From positions 1 to 64,000 of the forward strand of contig CAZVTK010000005.1 of NCBI GenBank assembly GCA_964629765.1: a DNA stretch of 64,000 nucleotides. Direction: 5' to 3'. The position numbers were made by a program, and so were the translations under genes. The notes under the pieces are model-generated. The model did not search any database and was not told the origin of the DNA. It saw only the letters and a program-made list of their open reading frames with translations. Positions 60,502 to 64,000 of the stretch are shown here, piece by piece; the first letter of the stretch is position 1; every line of letters begins with the position of its first letter. Source of the DNA: RCIO01 sp964629765 (lineage in GTDB: Bacteria > Pseudomonadota > Alphaproteobacteria > Rhizobiales > Rhizobiaceae).

Positions 60502-61431
60502 TCAGGCGCGGCTGCGGCTTTGCCTGCCGCGCTGGCGGGACGGGGCCTCGGATTGCGCGCTCGCCGCGCTGCCTCTGGCCGCCGCGCGTTTTGCCGGCTG
60601 CGGCTCCCCGGATGCGGGGGGCTCGAGGACGAAACCGTTCTGGCGCGTCAGGCGATTGGTGAATTCGAGGAGCTGGTCGATCTCCCAGATCTTCTCGGTC
60701 ACCCTCAGCTTCTTGGAGTCGCCGACGAGCGTGACGACGAGCTGCAACTGGCCGGTATGGTCGAACACCGGCGCCGCGATGGCGCTCACACCCGGCACCG
60801 GCTGGCTGTCGATGATGGCGTAGCCGAGCTCGCGGATCCTCTCCAGCTCCTGCTTGAAGCTGCTCATGTTCATCGGCTTGCCCGCCGGTATCTGCGACTG
60901 GCTCCTCCCTTTGATCTCTTCCGTCGCCCGCGGCAGGATCATCTCGTCCGGCAGATAGGCCGCAAAGACCCTGCCGGTCGCCGTGCCCGAGATGGAATAG
61001 ACGGTGCCGGGGCGCAGGTTGACGTGGATCTGCTCGACGCCTTCGTTGACCTGCACGATGGTCGGTCCGTAGGTTCCCCAGACGGTGATCGTGACCATCA
61101 GGCCGAGGCGGCTCGCCAGTTCGCCAATGGAGGCGCTGGCGACCTGGAGCGGGGTGAAGCTGCGCATGCGCGCGACGCCGAGCTGGAGCGCGAACGGCCC
61201 CAGCCTGTAGAGCCCGCTGGCGTCCTGCTCGACCAGCTCGAACTTGCGGAAGCTCACGAGATAGGCGTGCGCCTGCCCGGCAGGCATCTCCGCCATCGTG
61301 GCCAGATCCTTCAGCATCAGCGGCCGGCTGGCGAGCGACAGAACCGACAGGAGCCGCCCGCCGACTTCGATGGACTGTACTCCGCGACCCTCTACTTTAT
61401 TCGTTCCATTATGAGATGAATTTTTGCTCAT
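60502..61431 (-). CDS. IclR-family transcriptional regulator
   Basis: A 309-residue regulator. The N-terminal winged HTH is GVQSIEVGGRLLSVLSLASRPLMLKDLATMAEMPAGQAHAYLVSFRKFELV; the C-terminal effector domain contains STVY-like GTVYSISGTATGRVFAAYLP and VPGVSAIAAPVFDHTGQL. A basic, Ser/Ala-rich tail of about 35 residues is an unusual extension. ATG 61431 is the probable start, since earlier in-frame codons are unrelated. It probably controls the ABC operon downstream. Confidence 0.9.
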   Translation of the reverse strand: MSKNSSHNGTNKVEGRGVQSIEVGGRLLSVLSLASRPLMLKDLATMAEMPAGQAHAYLVSFRKFELVEQDASGLYRLGPFALQLGVARMRSFTPLQVASASIGELASRLGLMVTITVWGTYGPTIVQVNEGVEQIHVNLRPGTVYSISGTATGRVFAAYLPDEMILPRATEEIKGRSQSQIPAGKPMNMSSFKQELERIRELGYAIIDSQPVPGVSAIAAPVFDHTGQLQLVVTLVGDSKKLRVTEKIWEIDQLLEFTNRLTRQNGFVLEPPASGEPQPAKRAAARGSAASAQSEAPSRQRGRQSRSRA

Positions 61432-61763
61432 TGCTATTCGTGCAGTCCCTGGTCGTTCTCGCCTGTCGTTCAACTGCTGCTGTCCACGCAGAGCGACGGG
61501 ATACGGAGCGTCAGAGTATCGGCGCGCCATATCCCGTTCGATCGAAACTTCATTGAGGCGCCGCCGGCGTTCCCCTGTCGCCGGCAGTCCTGTCCGCATC
61601 AAAGCGCAGCATATTACATTGCTTGGGGGGACAAATGGAAGCGATAAACGGGCATCAAGGCCACAGTGACTCTCGATTACCCGAGCCGGATGATGCTACG
61701 CCCCGGCGTGCAAACTTGGGCCCGGGTTCGCGGCCCGGCGACGCGGCGCGCCCGGATGCGGCT
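61432..61763. other. Intergenic region between IclR gene and siderophore-type ABC operon
   Basis: A 332-bp stretch upstream of the IclR gene and downstream of the ABC ATPase gene, all on the minus strand. Base composition is mixed, with an AT-richer patch at about 61595-61660 that may be the IclR promoter. I see no gene. Confidence 0.45.
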
Positions 61764-62537
<774 letters not shown>

Positions 62538-62547
62538 CGCCGCGCCC

Positions 62548-63567
62548 TCAGTGCCACGTCTCGCGCCTGATCGACATGACCAGGCTGAGGAAGAAGGGAA
62601 CGCCGACCAGCGCCGTGATGATGCCGATCGGATAGATGATGCCGGGCGTGATGCCCTTGGCCAGCGTCGAGGCGACGGAAAGGATGATCGCGCCCGAGGC
62701 TGCGGACACCGGCAGGAAATAGCGCTGGTCCTCGCCGACCAGCAGGCGGGCGATGTGCGGCCCGACCAGGCCGATGAAGCCGATCGTGCCGACGAAGGCG
62801 GTGGCGGTGGCCGCGAGCAGCGAGATCGAGGCGAGCATCTCCAGCCTCAGCCGCGTGACCGGCACGCCGAGGCTGGCTGCCCGCTCGTCGCCCATGGCGA
62901 GCGCCGTCATCATCGAGTTGCGCGCCCAGGCGAGCGGCACGACCAGCGCCAGGAGCAGCGCGCAGATGCCGATCTTGGTCCATGTCGCGCGCGCCAGCGA
63001 GCCCATCATCCAGAAGATGATCTGCTGGAGCTGCGATTCGGACGAGCGGTACTGGATGAAGGCGAGCAGGGCGTTGAAGGTGAAGAACAGCGCGATTCCG
63101 ACCAGCACGAAGGTCTCGATGGTGACGCCGCGCATGCGCGTGAACATGAACAGCACGATCGAGGTCGCCAGCGCGAAGATGAAGGCGTTGAAGGCGATGA
63201 AGAAGGAGCCGCCCGCCGGCCACAGCCCGACGCCGACGGCGATGGCGAGCGTGAACGGGTCGGCCAGCGGGTTGTGCAGGATGGTCTGCATCTGCGCGCC
63301 GGCGACGCCCAGCATGGCGCCGATCATGACCGCCATGACCGCCACCGGCAGGCGCACGTCCCATACGATGATGGCGAGCTTGGCCTCGACGCTGCCCGGA
63401 GAAACCAGCGCGGTGAACACCTCGACCGGCGAATAGAAGCCCGGGCCGACGCCGATGTCGACGCAGACGGCCAGGAGCAGCGCTGCGAAGGCGCCCGCCA
63501 CGAACAGCGATTTGCGAAAGATGCGCAGGCGGTAGCGCTCGCCTGCCTGCAATGCCACGTCCGCCAT
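62548..63567 (-). CDS. ABC importer permease, FecCD/BtuC type
   Basis: A 339-residue protein with about ten helices and the FecCD hallmarks RLPVAVMAVMIGAMLGVAGAQMQTILHNPLADPFTLAI, ASLGVPVTRLRLEMLAS and GTIGFIGLVGPHIARLLVGEDQRYFLPVSAASGAIIL. It imports ferric siderophores or cobalamin. ATG 63567 is chosen because the upstream in-frame codons are unrelated. It follows the binding-protein gene after a hairpin. Confidence 0.93.
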   Translation of the reverse strand: MADVALQAGERYRLRIFRKSLFVAGAFAALLLAVCVDIGVGPGFYSPVEVFTALVSPGSVEAKLAIIVWDVRLPVAVMAVMIGAMLGVAGAQMQTILHNPLADPFTLAIAVGVGLWPAGGSFFIAFNAFIFALATSIVLFMFTRMRGVTIETFVLVGIALFFTFNALLAFIQYRSSESQLQQIIFWMMGSLARATWTKIGICALLLALVVPLAWARNSMMTALAMGDERAASLGVPVTRLRLEMLASISLLAATATAFVGTIGFIGLVGPHIARLLVGEDQRYFLPVSAASGAIILSVASTLAKGITPGIIYPIGIITALVGVPFFLSLVMSIRRETWH

Positions 63568-63588
63568 GAGGGCGTCTCCGGTTGGGGA

Positions 63589-63612
63589 GGCGGCCCGCCT
63601 GGGCGGGCCGCC
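63589..63612 (-). terminator. Perfect hairpin between binding-protein and permease genes
   Basis: GGCGGCCCGCC (63589-63599) and GGCGGGCCGCC (63602-63612) form an 11-bp perfect inverted repeat with only two bases between arms. It lies 8 bp after the binding-protein stop. As at the other transporters, it may raise binding-protein mRNA stability over the permease. Confidence 0.75.
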
Positions 63613-63620
63613 GGGTCTGC

Positions 63621-64000
63621 TTACTTGAGCGAGGTCCAGAACACGCCGGACACGTCGATCGGCAGGAAGCGCTCGTGCAGCTCCTTGAAGGTCGCGTGCG
63701 GGTCGAGATCGGCGAACTTGTCCGGATGCAGCCACTTGGCCAGCGCCTGCACCGCGACGAAGTGGTACGGGCTCTGGTAGAACTGGTGGTAGACGGCCAT
63801 GACGTTGTTGTTCTTGACCGCCGACAGCTCCGGGAAGCCGGTGCGCTGCATCAGGCCCTTGAGCTGCGCCTGCGCCTTCTCCTCGGTCATCTCGTAGCCG
63901 AGCCACACCGCGATGTTGCCGGGGTTGGAGTTCGACCAGTTGGCGCCGGTGACCATGATGTAGGCCGGGTCGTCGACGATGATCTTCTCGGGATTGATGA
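63621..64000 (-). CDS. ABC importer periplasmic binding protein (FecB/FepB-like), partial
   Basis: The C-terminal part (about 126 residues) of a helical-backbone type 3 binding protein; the gene continues off the right edge. The visible sequence runs INPEKIIVDDPAYIM, then GLMQRTGFPELSAVKNNNVMAVYHQFYQSPYHFVAVQALAKWLHPDKF. This fits the PF01497 C-lobe and the metal/siderophore class. It is the first visible gene of the operon with the FecCD-type permease and FecE-type ATPase. Confidence 0.88.
   Translation of the reverse strand, partial: INPEKIIVDDPAYIMVTGANWSNSNPGNIAVWLGYEMTEEKAQAQLKGLMQRTGFPELSAVKNNNVMAVYHQFYQSPYHFVAVQALAKWLHPDKFADLDPHATFKELHERFLPIDVSGVFWTSLK

Overview
The window is GC-rich DNA from a Gram-negative bacterium, most likely an alphaproteobacterium of the Hyphomicrobiales (Rhizobiales) type. 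The pointers are an Omp25/Omp31-like outer-membrane protein, an RskA-type anti-sigma factor with a fasciclin protein, TRAP and tripartite tricarboxylate transporters, and very high third-position GC. Genes are densely packed in short operons on both strands. I saw no rRNA, tRNA, CRISPR array or phage genes. The only mobile DNA is the end of an IS21-like element at the left edge.

Layout. (1) 1-3585: an alpha-oxoamine synthase between two related membrane histidine kinases, one of them cut by the IS end; the arrangement recalls CqsA/CqsS or LqsA/LqsS alpha-hydroxyketone signalling. (2) 3646-5600: an outer-membrane barrel protein and a LysR regulator. (3) 5828-16774: an aromatic-amino-acid-type ABC importer divergent from a catabolic operon (tyrosine phenol-lyase/tryptophanase homologue, NicX-like ring-cleavage dioxygenase, alpha/beta hydrolase, YCII protein, FAD hydroxylase, UbiD decarboxylase), with a convergent UbiX that would supply prenyl-FMN. 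(4) 16975-20807: a cytochrome b / molybdoenzyme pair, an ECF sigma factor, its RskA-like anti-sigma factor and a secreted fasciclin protein, with two near-identical promoter elements. (5) 21072-32671: a TRAP transporter, LysR regulator, thioesterase, amidohydrolase, citryl-CoA-lyase-like protein, acyl-CoA ligase, NodB-type deacetylase, amidase and tartrate/isopropylmalate-type dehydrogenase. (6) 32717-41303: an Lrp regulator divergent from a class V aminotransferase, then a minus-strand operon with an M24 protein, a hydroxyisobutyrate-type dehydrogenase, a fused 2-oxoacid dehydrogenase E1, a VOC protein and E2. (7) 41630-55018: an NTF2-like protein, two old yellow enzymes, two EthD-type proteins, two odd amidohydrolases, SDR, isocitrate-lyase-family and FAD enzymes, and a TctCBA transporter. 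(8) 55305-61431: a ferric-type ABC importer with a third odd amidohydrolase and an IclR regulator. (9) 61764-64000: a siderophore/cobalamin-type ABC importer running off the right edge.

Taken together this is a catabolic region: five unrelated solute-binding proteins, each with its permease or an adjacent enzyme, and local regulators of the LysR, Lrp, IclR and ECF families. All five binding-protein genes are followed by a strong stem-loop; four of these lie before a co-oriented downstream gene, as expected if binding proteins are made in excess. Specific substrates cannot be read from sequence and are given below as inference.
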